From: Luteibacter sp. Sphag1AF
GTDB lineage: Bacteria; Pseudomonadota; Gammaproteobacteria; Xanthomonadales; Rhodanobacteraceae
Direction: 5' to 3'
Length of the DNA stretch: 64,000 nucleotides
Assembly: GCF_014192715.1 (NCBI RefSeq)
Contig: NZ_JACHYH010000004.1
Span: 186,001-250,000, forward strand
How positions within the stretch are numbered: the first letter of the stretch is position 1; each line of letters starts with the position of its first letter. Under the pieces are notes generated by a model, which did not search any database, had not been told where the DNA came from, and was given only the letters and a program-made list of their open reading frames with translations. Positions 1-8,068 of the stretch are shown one piece after another. A program made the translations under genes and the position numbers.

Positions 1-107
1 TCGGCGAACTGCCCAACGGCTCACCGAACCCGAACTATCTGCGTCCGCGTTCGTTCCAGGATCCGCGCTATGTACGCCTGGGTGCCCGTTACGATTTCAC
101 GCTTTAA
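1..107 (+). CDS. TonB-dependent receptor, C-terminal end (partial)
   Basis: Only the last 34 codons are present, read from base 3 to a TAA stop at 105-107. The peptide ends in an aromatic/Leu beta-strand (ARYDFTL), which is the usual final outer-membrane beta-strand recognised by the BAM machinery. The preceding RSFQDPRYVRLGARY matches the C-terminus of Oar-like receptors, and the next gene is a complete receptor of that class ending RYVQISAEYDFSL. I infer a tandem pair of related receptors; the substrate is unknown and the 5' part lies outside the window. Confidence 0.75.
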   Translation, partial: GELPNGSPNPNYLRPRSFQDPRYVRLGARYDFTL

Positions 108-172
108 AGGAATAACAAGACCGAAGGGCGGCGACTCACGATGGGTCGCCCGCCTTAGCACTCCCCAGATTC

Positions 173-205
173 GGCAACTACCAGAGGGTAGTTGCCGTTT
201 TTTTT
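173..205 (+). terminator. Intrinsic terminator of the partial receptor gene
   Basis: A perfect 10-bp stem (GGCAACTACC at 173-182 with GGTAGTTGCC at 187-196), an AGAG loop and a run of eight T (198-205) form a strong rho-independent terminator 66 bases after the stop. It is preceded by the motif GCACTCCCCAGATT (158-171), which recurs after the next receptor gene. Confidence 0.93.
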
Positions 206-206
206 G

Positions 207-547
207 AAAGCAATTTGAAAGCCGAACGCCGCGCGATAAGTTTCGACTGCGCGTCAGAAGGATGAAAGATATTTCATACAACTCATGTCAACGAAACTTT
301 CACGGTAATTTCCTGCAACAGGAAACCGCGTCAAATGGACGTCCGAGCGATTTCATGCGATTGCGAAAGATGAATTGACGCAAGTCCCGTACCAAAACCA
401 TGCACGCAATAACTTGCGTTCAGCAAAAGGCACATTGCCGCGTCTCAACACACCAAGTAGCGTCCGCCCCGGTCGAACGTTTTACTTTCGTTAAACGTTG
501 GCAACCACACACACACGTGGGCAATCAGAACCGGGGAGATTCACAAA
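207..547 (+). other. Non-coding region / long leader before the receptor gene
   Basis: About 340 bases separate the upstream terminator from the receptor start, with no convincing gene. The region holds several inverted repeats: TTTCCTG/CAGGAAA at 309-325, ACGCAAGT/ACTTGCGT at 378-385 and 412-419, and a GAAAGATATTTC-like element near 265. A TTGACG hexamer at 375-380 has no good -10 partner, so I cannot place the promoter. The length suggests a regulated promoter or a structured 5' leader. Bases 524-547 carry a GGGGAG ribosome-binding site. Confidence 0.4.
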
Positions 548-3500
548 ATGCATTTGCGCAGTTCTTTGGGGAACGCAACGCGTCGTTCACTTGCCGTCGC
601 CGTTGCGGTATCGCTTGGCCTTGTAGCGACCGCAGCGATGGCACAGAGCACAGTGGGTTCGGTTTACGGTACGGCCGATGCAGGGGCACAGGTCACCATC
701 GTCAACCAGGGTAATGGCTTCACCCGCAGTGTGACCGCGGGTAACGATGGAAAGTTCTCCATCTCGTCGCTTCAGCCGGGCGACTACCAGATCAGCGAAA
801 CCAACAAGGGTCAGACGGTCAACCGTGTGATCAGCATCGTTGCTGGCCAGGGTTTCAATCTGAATCTTGCTGCACCGTCGGGTGCCACCTCTGGCGCCGA
901 GAATCTGAGCACGGTTTCGGTCACCGCCAATGCGCTTCCGCCGATCGATATCGCGTCGATGCAGACCAACACGGTTCTGACCTCCGCACAGATCAAGCAG
1001 CTTCCGATCGCACGCAACCAGACGGCTGTCGCATTGCTGGCACCGGGTGCCACCAAGGGCGACAGCGCCTTCGGCAACCTCGCTTCGTTCAGCGGCGCAT
1101 CGGTTGCTGAAAACAGCTACTACGTGAACGGCTTCAACGTCACGAACTTCTTCCAGAGCCTGACCTATTCGCAGGTTCCGTTTGAAGCGATTGACCAGGA
1201 AGAAATCATGGAAGGCGGTTACGGTGCCGAATACGGCAACTCGACCGGCGGCGTGATCTCGGTCAACACCAAGCGCGGCACGAACGAGTGGAAAGGTGGC
1301 GTCGATGTCACCTGGAACCCGTACAACCTGCAGGCCAGCCAGCCCAACATCTACCTCCAGAATGGTTCGCTTCTGCGCAACACCGGCAGCAACAAGAACT
1401 ACCTGGTTGGTAACAACAACACGGGCAATGCCAACGATTTCGGCACGCGCTACAACGCGTGGATCGGCGGCCCGATCATCAAGGACAAGCTGTTCATGTT
1501 CGCCCTCGTGGGTGGCACGAAGACCAGCGACGAGCACTACGGCGACGTGACCGGAGGCGGCAGCTACAACCGCACCTCCATCAGCGACCCGCGCTACCTC
1601 GTCAAGCTGGACTGGAACATCAACGAAAGCAACATCCTTGAGTACACCGGCTTCAGCGATACCAGCAAGACGAACCAGAGCATCTACGGCTATGGCTACG
1701 ATGACTCCGGCAAGCCGTATCGCACCGACTATCTCGGCAACGTGTACGACAAGACGGGTGGCCAGACCAACATCCTGAAGTACACCAACTACGTCACCGA
1801 TGACTTCACGATCAGCGCGCAGTACGGCAAGAGCGTGAACAAGCGCGCGAATACCGCGACCGCCGCCAACGGCATCGTGGAAACCTATGACGGCGACATC
1901 TTCGACGCCGCCAACTCGCCGGGTTGCCCGGGCATCACCGACAACCGTCAGCCGGTCAAGGCAGGCGCACAGGCTTATCCGCATTGCGGCTTCGCCGGTG
2001 AACTGAACACGCCCAACGGTGAAGACCGTCGTGGCGCAGGCCGTATCGACTTCGAGTACAAGCTGGGCGATCACGACCTGAAAGCTGGCTGGGCCCGCGA
2101 CCACTTCACGTCGCAGACCGGTACCGCCTACGAAGGCGGCGCGCTGTACACGTACGTGTCGATTCCCGAATCCATCCTGGGCCACGCGCCCGGCCTTGAT
2201 CCGTCCGACAGCGTCGTGGAACAGACGGTGTTCGCGACGGGTGCGAAGATCGGCGTGACGCAGAAGTCCTACTACCTGCAGGACGACTGGCACATCACGG
2301 ACAACTTCATTGCCCGCATCGGTGCGCGCAACGATGGTTTCGAGAACACCAACAGCGTTGGCCAGACCTACGTCAAGCAGGTGCACAGCTGGCAGCCGCG
2401 CCTCGGCTTCTCGTGGGACGTTCATGGCGATTCGTCGCTGAAGATCTACGGCAGCGCCGGCGATTACTCGCTGCCGCTCGATGCCAACGTTGCACTTCGC
2501 GGTGCGTCGGCCTCGCTGTACCAGCAGCAGTTCTTCAGCTACACGGGCACCAACCCGCTCACGGGCGCCCCGACCGGCCTGGGCCCGCTTTCCGACGCAT
2601 ACGCTGCGGCGTTCCCGTCGCGTACGGGCGTCGTCTACCAGAACGGCGAAGCGGGCGTTGTGCCCGATCCGGGCTCGGTGGTCACGCAGGGTCTGAAGCC
2701 GTTCAAGCAGCGTGAGTTCATCCTCGGCGCGCAGCAGCAGGTTGGCGACTGGACACTCGGCATCAAGGGCATCTACCGCTTCATCCTCACGGGTGTGGAC
2801 GACTCCTGCGACTTCCGTCCGATTGCCGCTTACGCCAACCGCACGTACGGTCTCGACCTCGATACCACGAGCCTGACGCCGGACGCATCGAACGTTCCGG
2901 GCTGCTACATCTTCAATCCGGGCAGCGGTGTCACGCTCAATACGCCTGTGGATGCTTCGGGCAAGATCTACAACATCCACCTGTCCGCAGCGGACGTGGG
3001 TGAGCCGAAGTACAAGCGCTCGTACGAAGCCCTTCAGCTCACCGCGGAACGCAGCTTCGACAACGTCTGGTACACCAAGGCGTCGTACGTGTGGTCGCAC
3101 ACCCGCGGCAACTCCGAAGGTGGCGTGGACTCGAACAACGGCCAGGCCGATACCGGCACGACCGAGCTCTTCGACTATCCGGAAATCATGGCTGGCACCA
3201 ATGGCTATCTGCCGAATGATCGCGAGCACACGTTCAAGCTCTACGGCGCATGGCAGATCACGCCGGAATGGCTGGTTGGCGCCAACGGCATCTTCCAGAC
3301 CGGTCGTCCGGAAAACTGCTACGGCCTGAATCCGATTGATTCGCAGGTCGTGGGCGGCTACGGCTCGGGCGCCTACCTGTACTGCAACGGCATGGTCGTG
3401 CAGCGCGGTTCCGTCGGTCGCACGCCGAACTACTGGAACATCGACCTGAACGCGTCGTACAAGCCCCAGTGGTTCAAGGGCCTGACGCTCACCGCCAACA

Positions 3501-3658
3501 TCTACAACGTGTTCAACAAGCAGAAGGTGCTGTCGGTCAACGAAGTGGGCGAAGACAACAACGGTGCATCGCTGGCTACCAGCACGTACCTGACGCCTAC
3601 CAGCTTCCAGCAGCCGCGTTACGTGCAGATCTCTGCCGAGTACGACTTCTCGCTCTGA
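548..3658 (+). CDS. Oar-like TonB-dependent outer-membrane receptor
   Basis: 1036 residues. A signal peptide (basic start, hydrophobic core, cleavage after ATAAMAQ at about residue 33) is followed by a carboxypeptidase-regulatory-like beta-sandwich (about 34-120, TVGSVYGTADAGAQVTI). A plug domain follows (about 125-245, with TNTVLTSAQIKQLPIARN and the VSVNTKRGTNEWKGGV strand), then a 22-stranded barrel ending in YDFSL. This is the Oar/cell-surface TonB receptor class common in Xanthomonadales; the family imports large substrates such as peptide or glycan fragments, but the ligand here is unknown. The start is chosen by GGGGAG about 10 bases upstream. It follows the end of a similar receptor and has its own terminator, so it is probably monocistronic. 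Confidence 0.93.
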   Translation: MHLRSSLGNATRRSLAVAVAVSLGLVATAAMAQSTVGSVYGTADAGAQVTIVNQGNGFTRSVTAGNDGKFSISSLQPGDYQISETNKGQTVNRVISIVAGQGFNLNLAAPSGATSGAENLSTVSVTANALPPIDIASMQTNTVLTSAQIKQLPIARNQTAVALLAPGATKGDSAFGNLASFSGASVAENSYYVNGFNVTNFFQSLTYSQVPFEAIDQEEIMEGGYGAEYGNSTGGVISVNTKRGTNEWKGGVDVTWNPYNLQASQPNIYLQNGSLLRNTGSNKNYLVGNNNTGNANDFGTRYNAWIGGPIIKDKLFMFALVGGTKTSDEHYGDVTGGGSYNRTSISDPRYLVKLDWNINESNILEYTGFSDTSKTNQSIYGYGYDDSGKPYRTDYLGNVYDKTGGQTNILKYTNYVTDDFTISAQYGKSVNKRANTATAANGIVETYDGDIFDAANSPGCPGITDNRQPVKAGAQAYPHCGFAGELNTPNGEDRRGAGRIDFEYKLGDHDLKAGWARDHFTSQTGTAYEGGALYTYVSIPESILGHAPGLDPSDSVVEQTVFATGAKIGVTQKSYYLQDDWHITDNFIARIGARNDGFENTNSVGQTYVKQVHSWQPRLGFSWDVHGDSSLKIYGSAGDYSLPLDANVALRGASASLYQQQFFSYTGTNPLTGAPTGLGPLSDAYAAAFPSRTGVVYQNGEAGVVPDPGSVVTQGLKPFKQREFILGAQQQVGDWTLGIKGIYRFILTGVDDSCDFRPIAAYANRTYGLDLDTTSLTPDASNVPGCYIFNPGSGVTLNTPVDASGKIYNIHLSAADVGEPKYKRSYEALQLTAERSFDNVWYTKASYVWSHTRGNSEGGVDSNNGQADTGTTELFDYPEIMAGTNGYLPNDREHTFKLYGAWQITPEWLVGANGIFQTGRPENCYGLNPIDSQVVGGYGSGAYLYCNGMVVQRGSVGRTPNYWNIDLNASYKPQWFKGLTLTANIYNVFNKQKVLSVNEVGEDNNGASLATSTYLTPTSFQQPRYVQISAEYDFSL

Positions 3659-3722
3659 TACAAAAAATGAGATTGGGTACGCGCCGTTCCCGCGGCGCGC
3701 TACCTGGCACTCTCCCCAGATT

Positions 3723-3750
3723 GCCGCCGGCAACCCCGGCGGCTTTTTTT
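3723..3750 (+). terminator. Intrinsic terminator of the Oar-like receptor gene
   Basis: Stem GCCGCCGG (3723-3730) pairs with CCGGCGGC (3736-3743), followed by seven T (3744-3750). It sits 64 bases after the stop and directly follows GCACTCTCCCCAGATT (3707-3722), nearly the same motif that precedes the terminator at 173. Confidence 0.93.
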
Positions 3751-3781
3751 GTGCGCGCGCCGCCAGACCTGCGCGAGCGAG

Positions 3782-4915
3782 TCACCGTGCCTCTTCGGTA
3801 TTTGAGAACATGTCGGTCAGACTGTGCGGCGAGTCAGCACCGAACAGGATGCCCTGCACCTCGTCGGCCTCGGCCGCTGCCGCCGCGCTGCGGATGAACA
3901 GCTCTTCCTCGTACGCAGCAAGCGCCGCCTCCACGTCGCCCGGATGCGCTACCAGCGCGTGTGCCAGTTGAGCGCCGTCGTACATCGCAAGGTTGGCACC
4001 CTCGCCAGAGGGCGGCATCAGATGTGCTGCATCGCCCAGCAGCGTGACGCCGGCGGTGCGGTTCCAGCGATGATCCTGCGGCAACGTGTACAGCGGCCGG
4101 AGCACGGGGGTTGTATCGCTGTCCGTGATGAGCGCCCGGAGTGCAGGTGCCCACCCTTCAAACTCATTCGCGATGCGGGCCAGCGCGGTCTTTGCATCGG
4201 CGAAGTCGATGGCGGCCATCCACGCTTCCGGCCTGCTGAGCGACACGTACGTGTGCAGCACGCCGCCCGGTTCGCGATGGGCCATGATGCCCTTCCCCGG
4301 TGCCACCGCGAACAGCGAGCCGCCACCCACCACCTCGGCGCTGGGCGCGTGACGGACGTCGCTGTCGTGCAGATGCGTCTCCACGTAAGAGATGCCGGCG
4401 TAGACAGGCTTCATCGCAGACACCAGCGGCCGGACCTTCGACCATGCGCCGTCCGCGCCCACCAACAAATCGGTGGTCGCGGTTGAGCCATCGGCAAAGG
4501 TGAGCTCATGACGCCCGTGGTCCTGTGACGCGATGGATGCCAGCTTGTGTCCCCAGCGGATCGTGTCCGCAGGTAGCGATTCCAGCAGGATTCGCCTCAG
4601 TTCACCCCGACGCACCTCCGGCCGCCCGCCCGAGCCGTCGTCGGGTGCCTCAAAGAGCACGCGACCATCGCGGTCGAGTACGCGGGTGGCCTGGCCACCG
4701 GGGAAAACGAGCCCGATAAAAGCGTCATGGAGGCCGGCAGCTTTAAGCGCCAGCTGCCCGTTGAAGTCATGGATGTCGAGCATGCCGCCCTGCCCGCGCG
4801 CCAGCGCGGACGTTTCTGCCTCATAGACGGTAGCGGCGATGCCGTGGACATGAAGGACGCGGGCCAGCACCAGACCGCCGAGACCGGCGCCTATGATTGC
4901 GATGGGGGTATGCAC
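3782..4915 (-). CDS. FAD-dependent monooxygenase (TetX-like aromatic hydroxylase family)
   Basis: 377 residues. The N-terminus has a Rossmann FAD motif (IIGAGLGG, residues 7-14). A mid-protein GADGAWSKVR motif and the late GDAAHLMPPSGEGAN motif (about 310-325) are the DG and GD signatures of class A flavoprotein monooxygenases. The QGGMLDIHDFNGQLAL and GEGANLAMYDGAQLA segments resemble the TetX-type subgroup, which hydroxylates polycyclic aromatic compounds; the actual substrate cannot be told. I use a GTG start at 4915 because AAGGA precedes it and the FAD motif begins at once; an upstream in-frame extension would run through the operator. The gene is divergent from a tetR gene across twin palindromes, so repression by that regulator is likely. 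Confidence 0.85.
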   Translation of the reverse strand: MHTPIAIIGAGLGGLVLARVLHVHGIAATVYEAETSALARGQGGMLDIHDFNGQLALKAAGLHDAFIGLVFPGGQATRVLDRDGRVLFEAPDDGSGGRPEVRRGELRRILLESLPADTIRWGHKLASIASQDHGRHELTFADGSTATTDLLVGADGAWSKVRPLVSAMKPVYAGISYVETHLHDSDVRHAPSAEVVGGGSLFAVAPGKGIMAHREPGGVLHTYVSLSRPEAWMAAIDFADAKTALARIANEFEGWAPALRALITDSDTTPVLRPLYTLPQDHRWNRTAGVTLLGDAAHLMPPSGEGANLAMYDGAQLAHALVAHPGDVEAALAAYEEELFIRSAAAAAEADEVQGILFGADSPHSLTDMFSNTEEAR

Positions 4916-4961
4916 GGGGAATTCCTTGATGGGGTAGCGGCCGACGTTCCGGGCACGTCCG

Positions 4962-4998
4962 TGGAACGTCGTTCCAGTTAGATTGGAACGACGTTCCA
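4962..4998. promoter_or_regulatory. Twin palindromic operators for the TetR regulator
   Basis: Two perfect 15-base palindromes, TGGAACGTCGTTCCA (4962-4976) and TGGAACGACGTTCCA (4984-4998), lie between the divergent monooxygenase and tetR genes. Their centres are 22 bp apart, two helical turns. That arrangement suits two TetR-family dimers binding the same DNA face and controlling both genes. The sites are seen directly; the bound protein is inferred from position. Confidence 0.85.
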
Positions 4999-5017
4999 CT
5001 TATGTCAATATGCACCC

Positions 5018-5692
5018 ATGGCCAGCAAAGCACGCACCGCACCGCGCCGGGAGGAATCACTTTCCCGGGAACGCATCATCGAAGCCTCCATCGACCTGCT
5101 GGACAGCGGCGGCGAAGCAGGGCTCACCTTCCGTGCACTCTCCGAACGGCTGGCGACTGGCGCGGGCGCCATCTATTGGCACGTGGCCAACAAGAGCGAC
5201 TTGCTGACCGCCGCGAGTGACGCCGTCGTGGCGCAGACGATGGAGGCGCACGTGGACGCGGCCACGCCTGAGGCGGCCATTCGCACCCTCGCGCTGGGCA
5301 TGTTCGATGCCATGGATGCGCATCCGTGGGTCGGCACGGCACTGGCCAGGGCGCCCGGGCAGTTACCGATGCTGCGCCTCATGGAACGGCTTGGCCAGCA
5401 AGTGAATGCGATGGGTGTGCCGCATCATGCGCAGTGGGCCACCGTGTCGGCGGTGTTGAACTTCATTCTGGGTGTGGGCGGCCAGAACGCGGCCAACTCG
5501 CAGACGGGCCGTGAGCAGAAGCTGGATCGGAACCACGTTCTGGGCTCGCTTGCTGCCACGTGGTCGGCGCTGGACGCCGAGGCTTTCCCGTTCACCCGAA
5601 GCATCGCCGAGCAGTTCAGCTCGCACGATGACAAGGCGGATTTTCTGGCAGGTGTCGACCTGATTCTGCGCGGTATGCAGCCGCAGGTCTGA
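5018..5692 (+). CDS. TetR-family transcriptional repressor
   Basis: 224 residues. An N-terminal helix-turn-helix (about residues 18-62: SRERIIEASIDLLDSGGEAGLTFRAL, then GAIYWHVANKSDLL) is typical of TetR proteins. The all-helical C-terminal ligand domain (about 80-224) resembles the TetR_C-like group. The gene is divergent from the flavin monooxygenase and starts 20 bases from two perfect palindromes, so it most likely represses both genes and is released by the compound the enzyme attacks. The ligand is unknown. It converges on the antiporter gene with a 9-base gap and no visible terminator between them. Confidence 0.9.
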   Translation: MASKARTAPRREESLSRERIIEASIDLLDSGGEAGLTFRALSERLATGAGAIYWHVANKSDLLTAASDAVVAQTMEAHVDAATPEAAIRTLALGMFDAMDAHPWVGTALARAPGQLPMLRLMERLGQQVNAMGVPHHAQWATVSAVLNFILGVGGQNAANSQTGREQKLDRNHVLGSLAATWSALDAEAFPFTRSIAEQFSSHDDKADFLAGVDLILRGMQPQV

Positions 5693-5701
5693 AGGCGCCA
5701 C

Positions 5702-7363
5702 CTAGCCGGCATGCAGGCCGGTAAGCGCCGCCTCGGCCAGGTCCACCTCGCGCAGCAATACGCCCAGCGTTTCATCGTTGATGTGGTGCGTGCCACGCAG
5801 GTGATACAGCTCCTTGCGCTCGGCACGCAGCGCGGCAAGCCGAATGGCGCGCTCGGTTCCCGCCTCCGCGCGGGCCTTGTCCGGAACGTCACCCTCTTCG
5901 CCCGCCGCTTCCATGCGCTGCTGGTAATCGGACATCACCCTCGCGGCCACCTGTGACGACAAGGCCACGCTGTCCTCGTCCGCATCTTCCTGGATGCGCT
6001 TCACCTCCGCCTCGATGCCGCGCAGCGCGGCCTGTGCCGTCAGGGCGCGCGCCTCACGCTCCTCACGGACGCGCGGGTCTTCGCCCGGCAGCTTCAGACC
6101 TTTCACCAGCAACGGCAGCCCGATGGCGCCGAAGATCAGCGTGCAGAGAATGACTCCGGAGGCGAGAAAAACAAGAAGGTCGCGAACAGGAAACGGCACG
6201 CCCTCGCGAATCACCAGCGGAATGGAAAGCACGCCGGCCAGCGTGATTGATCCGCGCACGCCGGCAAGCGCCGTCGTCCACACCAGGCGCACACCCGGCC
6301 TCGGTCGCGATTCATGGCGCACCAGCGAGCGCAGCAACACGAAGCGCAGCGACACCCATACCCAGATGAAACGCAGCAGCACCAGCGCCAGCGTGATCGC
6401 CACCACATAACCCGCCAGATACCACATGTGTCCGCCACCGGCCTGCGCAAGATCCAGCTTCGCGTTGCCCAGCACGCCCGGCAGTTGCAAGCCCAGCAAC
6501 AGGAAGATGATGCCGTTGAAGGTGAACTCCACCATCGACCAGACGCTGTTGTTCTGCATGCGCGTGGCAACGTGACCACCCTTCAGCACGTCGGTGTAGT
6601 TCATCATCATGCCGGCTGCCACAGCGGCCAGAATGCCCGACACGTCGAAATGCTCGGCCAGAAGGTACGCCGCGAACGGCAGCAAAAGCAGCAGCGCAAC
6701 CTGGCTGGAGGGATCGCCCTCGCCGCTCCAGCGCACCAGCCGGCGACGCACGTGCCCGAACACCCAGCTGACCAGCGCACCGGCCAGAATGCCGCCCAGG
6801 GCCTTGATGAAGAAATCGACGGACGCATCGGCCAGCGAGAAATGCCCTGTCACCGCCGCCATCACGGCGAACTGGAGGGCCACCAGGCCCGACGCATCGT
6901 TGAACAGCGCCTCACCCTCAAGCACGTGCAACAAGCGCGAGGGAATGCGGCTGCCACCCGTAATCGACGTCACGGCCACGGCATCGGTGGGTGACAGCAC
7001 CGCGGCGAGCGCGAAGGCCACCGGCAAGGGCACGGTGGGAATCATCCAGTGGACGAAGTAACCCACGCCCACGATGGTGAAAAACACCAGCCCGATGGCC
7101 AGCGCGAGAATCGGCCCACGCAGGAGAAACAGCTCACGCTTCGGAATGCGCCAGCCATCCGCGAACAGCAGGGGCGGAATGAACAGAAGAAAAAACAGCT
7201 CGGGATCGAACTGGACCCGCATGCCAAACATGGGCATGGCGAGAACGGCCCCCAGGCCGATCTGTACGAGCGGGAGGGGAAGCTTGATGGGAAGCAGGCG
7301 TACCACCGCACCGGACAGCGCGACGACCAGCAGCAAGACGAGGGCGGTCATGACAATACTCAT
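5702..7363 (-). CDS. CPA1-family Na+/H+ antiporter
   Basis: 553 residues. The first about 400 residues contain about 12 membrane segments. The family motifs LFIPPLLFADGWRI (about 58-71), LSPTDAVAVTSI (about 124-135) and the ion-binding FNDASGLVALQFAV (about 154-167) are present, the last including the ND pair conserved in NhaP/NHE exchangers. A charged helical cytoplasmic tail (about 405-553) is rich in Glu/Arg and may regulate activity. It exchanges monovalent cations for protons at the inner membrane. The gene stands alone, with 109 bases to the next gene upstream on the same strand. Which cation it prefers cannot be told from sequence. Confidence 0.9.
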   Translation of the reverse strand: MSIVMTALVLLLVVALSGAVVRLLPIKLPLPLVQIGLGAVLAMPMFGMRVQFDPELFFLLFIPPLLFADGWRIPKRELFLLRGPILALAIGLVFFTIVGVGYFVHWMIPTVPLPVAFALAAVLSPTDAVAVTSITGGSRIPSRLLHVLEGEALFNDASGLVALQFAVMAAVTGHFSLADASVDFFIKALGGILAGALVSWVFGHVRRRLVRWSGEGDPSSQVALLLLLPFAAYLLAEHFDVSGILAAVAAGMMMNYTDVLKGGHVATRMQNNSVWSMVEFTFNGIIFLLLGLQLPGVLGNAKLDLAQAGGGHMWYLAGYVVAITLALVLLRFIWVWVSLRFVLLRSLVRHESRPRPGVRLVWTTALAGVRGSITLAGVLSIPLVIREGVPFPVRDLLVFLASGVILCTLIFGAIGLPLLVKGLKLPGEDPRVREEREARALTAQAALRGIEAEVKRIQEDADEDSVALSSQVAARVMSDYQQRMEAAGEEGDVPDKARAEAGTERAIRLAALRAERKELYHLRGTHHINDETLGVLLREVDLAEAALTGLHAG

Positions 7364-7472
7364 GCCCTCAACGCTAACGGGGCATGGCAGCCATGTCGAG
7401 ATAGAAAGAGCGCTGCCCGGTCACGACAACCGGGCAGCGCTCAGTTTCAGGGCCGATGGCCGCGACCTGGCC

Positions 7473-7940
7473 TCAGAGGCACTCGGTAAGCACTTCGTAG
7501 ATGGGCACCCCGGTTCCCGGAAGCGGAGCTTCCATCGGATCGGACGCCTCAAGCGCGCTGTAGAAGTCCTCGACCGGGGTTCGCGGGGCGAGCGGAATGC
7601 GGCACTGGAAGAAGTGGCTGTTGGTCGTTACCTCACCCGTTGCAGGCAGCACCTCGTCGTAGCTGCCGAAGAATGTCCACAGACACTCCTGCATGTATCC
7701 CTTCCGGCTGTCGGCCGAACAGGTGAAGCGTATGGAGCGAAGGTTGCTGTAGTCACCTTCGCAGAAGGTGTCACCACAGATGAAGTCAAATGAACGGTTG
7801 AGCCTTTCGCGCAGTTCGTCGAAACGATCCAGGGCGAACTCCTTGCTGGGATAGTCCACCACGTCGACATAGCGGCTTTTGGCGGCAAATGCCGGCAACG
7901 ATGCGAGCAACAGCAACAACAAAAGACTGATTCGGAACAC
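7473..7940 (-). CDS. Small secreted protein of unknown function
   Basis: 155 residues from a GTG start that has AAGGAGA 8 bases upstream. A Leu-rich signal peptide (FRISLLLLLLLASLPAFA, cleavage after about residue 19) predicts export. The mature part has six cysteines (ICGDTFCEG, FTCSADS, QECLWTF, FFQCRIP and a C-terminal ECL), enough for two or three disulfide bonds in the periplasm. I do not recognise the family. It lies between an antiporter and the Mg2+ transporter on the same strand, but 100-base gaps on both sides give no firm operon link. Confidence 0.7.
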   Translation of the reverse strand: MFRISLLLLLLLASLPAFAAKSRYVDVVDYPSKEFALDRFDELRERLNRSFDFICGDTFCEGDYSNLRSIRFTCSADSRKGYMQECLWTFFGSYDEVLPATGEVTTNSHFFQCRIPLAPRTPVEDFYSALEASDPMEAPLPGTGVPIYEVLTECL

Positions 7941-8023
7941 GATGGTCTCCTTGCGTGAGGGTCCGCAAATCAGACCTCACGCAGCCACCCGCCCGAAAGA
8001 AGCCGCGCTCACCCCACCCCGTA

Positions 8024-8056
8024 GGCCGCCCACCCGGATCAACCGGATGGGCGGCC
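8024..8056 (-). terminator. Long hairpin downstream of mgtA
   Basis: GGCCGCCCA (8024-8032) pairs with TGGGCGGCC (8048-8056), and CCGG/CCGG extends the stem inside. It lies 13 bases after the mgtA stop. There is no T-run on either strand, so it may act as a weak terminator or as a 3' stabilising hairpin. Confidence 0.5.
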
Positions 8057-8068
8057 GGCACGCTCGGA

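Noticed and set aside
587-3733. A 1048-codon open frame antisense to the Oar-like receptor
   Set aside because: It mirrors the receptor codons, has no protein-family features and no ribosome-binding site. High GC with third-position bias makes such long antisense frames common here.
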